DNA of 7,371 nucleotides, taken from Pseudomonadota bacterium. Lineage in GTDB: Bacteria; Pseudomonadota; Alphaproteobacteria; Sphingomonadales; SMXR01. This document shows, piece after piece, positions 6,036 through 7,371 of this stretch. Below the pieces are notes generated by a model that saw nothing but the letters and a program-made list of their open reading frames with translations, made no database searches and was not told the DNA's origin. The stretch covers positions 1 through 7,371 of the forward strand of contig JACZYI010000091.1 in assembly GCA_022571175.1 (NCBI GenBank), written 5' to 3'. The number at the start of each line of letters is the position of its first letter. Positions within the stretch are counted from its first letter, which is position 1. A program made the position numbers and the translations under genes.

Positions 6036-6064
6036 GTTCTATTTGAGTTCAAGGCCCCTGTCAA
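6036..6064 (-). promoter_or_regulatory. Promoter-like element for the small membrane ORF
   Basis: TTGACA (6064-6059, minus strand) is followed after exactly 17 bases by TAGAAC (6041-6036), a moderate -10 match. The implied transcript would start close to the AAGGA ribosome site, leaving a very short leader. The -35 is perfect and the -10 weak. Confidence 0.4.
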
Positions 6065-6085
6065 GGGAAAGTATAAGGGGGTGTG

Positions 6086-6184
6086 CGCAGGTGCATGTGA
6101 TGGTTTTCTCTCCTTTGCCCGCCGTCAGGAAAATGCTAGGGTGCATCAAGAACCTGCGGGTAAGAGCTACCCCCCGAACAGGTT
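6086..6184 (+). promoter_or_regulatory. Foldable leader region with competing inverted repeats upstream of the Ppx gene
   Basis: AACCTG (6151-6156) pairs perfectly with CAGGTT (6179-6184), enclosing a second stem GGGTA/TACCC (6158-6162 with 6168-6172, loop AGAGC). The overlapping ACCTGCG (6152-6158) can instead pair with CGCAGGT (6086-6092), so two mutually exclusive folds are possible. The element ends 33 bases before the GTG start. No T-run directly follows, so it is not a plain terminator. A role as an RNA leader switch is speculative; it matches no riboswitch class I know. Confidence 0.3.
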
Positions 6185-6217
6185 TGTTGTGATTGAAACC
6201 GATTACGGATCATTAAG

Positions 6218-7351
6218 GTGGCAGACCAGAACCCTCACTCCCGGGTGGAACGCGCCCGCACATATCCGAGACGCAATAAATGGCGTCGTGCTGGCCGCTG
6301 GACTGCTCGCGACGGGCGAGCGTGGTCGGGCAAAAGGCCGGTCTATGGTGCACTTGATCTGGGCACCAACAATTGTCGCATGCTGATCGCATCGCCCCAA
6401 AAGGATGGCTTCCGGATTTTTGACGCCTTTTCCCACATGGTTCGGCTGGGTGAGGGGGTAGAGCAAAACGGCATAATCTCTGAGGCTGCTACCATGCGTG
6501 CGGTTGAGGCCCTCAAAATCTGCGCCGAGAAAATGGACCGTCGCAAGGTGACCCTGATGCGGTCAGTGGGCACCGAGGCTCTGCGCATGGCCGAAAATGC
6601 CGGCGAGTTTATTGATCATATCTGGAATGAAACCGGCCTTGCCATTGATATTATATCGCCGCGGGAGGAAGCGCGCCTCGTCATGCTGGGCTGCCAGGGC
6701 TTGATGGAACCAGAGCTGGACCATTCTCTGGTATTTGATATTGGCGGGGGCTCCACCGAGACCGTGTTTGTTCAAAATACCAAGGGAAAAGCAGGGGGAG
6801 ATGGCGAGGAAAACAGAAGTGTCACTGCCAAAATGCTCGACTGGCTCTCGGTACCTTATGGCGTGGTTCGCTTATCTGAGCGGCTGGGTGCTGGTGGGCT
6901 GGAGCCGGGCAAATTCGATGAGCTGAAAGCGGAAATAATACGCTCGATTGCTGCCTTTACCTCCCGCATTGATATATCAAGGCGCGTCACCGATGGCAAA
7001 ATCCAGCTCCTGGGAAGCTCGGGCACGATCACAACTCTGGCCGGGCTGGAACTGGGACTTCCGGCCTATGATCGTTCAATCGTGGATGGCGCCCGCATTC
7101 GCACAGAGTCGCTGGCTCGTTTGGCGAGGGAAGTTGCACTTGCCGATCATGAAACACGCGTGGGCCTGGCGTGCATTGGTGAAGAGCGTGCAGATTTGAT
7201 TGTGCCGGGATGTGTTATTCTCTGTGCTCTGCTGGAGATTTGGCCAGGCGAATATATTACGGTGGCAGATCGGGGTATTCGCGAAGGCATTCTCCGGGCC
7301 ATGATCGAGTCTGAAGCTCATGTGGGACTGTCAGAAGGAAAAGCATCATGA
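6218..7351 (+). CDS. ppx: Ppx/GppA-family exopolyphosphatase / pppGpp phosphatase
   Basis: The cytoplasmic enzyme should remove terminal phosphate from polyphosphate and/or convert pppGpp to ppGpp, linking phosphate storage to the stringent response. The 377-residue product has the actin-like ASKHA fold motifs: phosphate-1 loop ALDLGTNNCR (45-54), SVGTEALRMAEN (116-127), the catalytic Glu region SPREEARL (147-154; Glu150/151), phosphate-2 loop DIGGGSTE (174-181), LLGSSGTITTLAGLELGLP (264-282), ERADLIVPG (323-331) and VADRGIREGIL (349-359). It has only the core two domains, shorter than the roughly 500-residue E. coli Ppx/GppA, as is usual in alphaproteobacteria. GTG 6218 is the first start after an in-frame stop (6194-6196) and gives a 40-residue Arg-rich extension (11 Arg, 2 Lys) before the core; its ribosome site is weak, so the start is less certain than the gene. 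A Gly/acidic insert lies near 187-200. Which substrate dominates cannot be told from sequence. Confidence 0.93.
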   Translation: MADQNPHSRVERARTYPRRNKWRRAGRWTARDGRAWSGKRPVYGALDLGTNNCRMLIASPQKDGFRIFDAFSHMVRLGEGVEQNGIISEAATMRAVEALKICAEKMDRRKVTLMRSVGTEALRMAENAGEFIDHIWNETGLAIDIISPREEARLVMLGCQGLMEPELDHSLVFDIGGGSTETVFVQNTKGKAGGDGEENRSVTAKMLDWLSVPYGVVRLSERLGAGGLEPGKFDELKAEIIRSIAAFTSRIDISRRVTDGKIQLLGSSGTITTLAGLELGLPAYDRSIVDGARIRTESLARLAREVALADHETRVGLACIGEERADLIVPGCVILCALLEIWPGEYITVADRGIREGILRAMIESEAHVGLSEGKAS

Positions 7352-7371
7352 GTCCGTCACGGAAAAAACCG
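7348..7371 (+). CDS. Start of a gene truncated by the window edge (possibly rlmE)
   Basis: ATG 7348 overlaps the preceding stop in ATGA, and AAGGA (7335-7339) stands eight bases before it. Eight codons are visible (MSPSRKKP). In many alphaproteobacteria the ppx gene is followed by rlmE (ftsJ/rrmJ, 23S rRNA Um2552 methyltransferase), whose N-terminus is a basic, low-complexity stretch compatible with this. The overlap suggests translational coupling to ppx. Identity is inferred from position only. Confidence 0.6.

Noticed and set aside
1..7371. CRISPR array, tRNA/rRNA, insertion-sequence ends, toxin-antitoxin or defence genes
   Set aside because: Both strands were read for repeat-spacer structure, tRNA-like cloverleaf ends, transposase motifs and known defence motifs; none were seen.

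Overview
The window looks like a chromosomal segment of an alphaproteobacterium of moderate GC content. The evidence is the set of families and their order: an Atm1-type ABC exporter followed by psd and pssA, and a Ppx/GppA phosphatase whose stop overlaps the start of another gene. Both arrangements are familiar in that class. The sequence alone does not fix the genus. Most of the window is ordinary housekeeping DNA. I see no CRISPR array, transposase, tRNA, rRNA or phage module, and I do not think a new defence-type system is hidden here.

Left part (1-1000). The window opens inside the C-terminal end of an uncharacterised plus-strand protein that is visibly more A+T-rich than the rest. A minus-strand gene for an unrecognised 145-residue soluble protein (502-939) follows and is divergent from the next gene.

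Centre (1000-4460). Three plus-strand genes probably form one transcription unit: an Atm1-type half-transporter (linked in its family to glutathione, heavy metals and Fe-S export), phosphatidylserine decarboxylase (psd) and CDP-diacylglycerol-serine O-phosphatidyltransferase (pssA). PssA makes phosphatidylserine and Psd decarboxylates it to phosphatidylethanolamine, so the last two are consecutive steps encoded in reverse order. The pssA ribosome site overlaps the psd stop codon. The exporter has no ATG, GTG or TTG start where its family needs one. Its natural ATG (1002) is one base out of frame.

Minus-strand block (4495-5500). A complete PadR-family repressor gene with a clear promoter and AT-rich repeats is followed by what I read as a deletion scar. 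The first ~20 codons of an RND-pump adaptor (membrane fusion protein) run directly into the last ~75 codons of an RND permease. The regulator seems to have outlived the pump it controlled.

Gene-poor stretch (5414-6217). It holds the padR promoter, an unassigned open frame (5530-5754, minus), a 21-bp-period direct repeat, a small predicted membrane-protein gene with its own promoter and Shine-Dalgarno site (minus, up to 6012), and a foldable inverted-repeat region before the next gene.

Right end (6218-7371). A Ppx/GppA-family exopolyphosphatase/pppGpp phosphatase gene with an Arg-rich N-terminal extension overlaps by 4 bases the first 8 codons of a further gene. By position that gene may be rlmE (23S rRNA 2'-O-methyltransferase), but the window ends too soon to show it.
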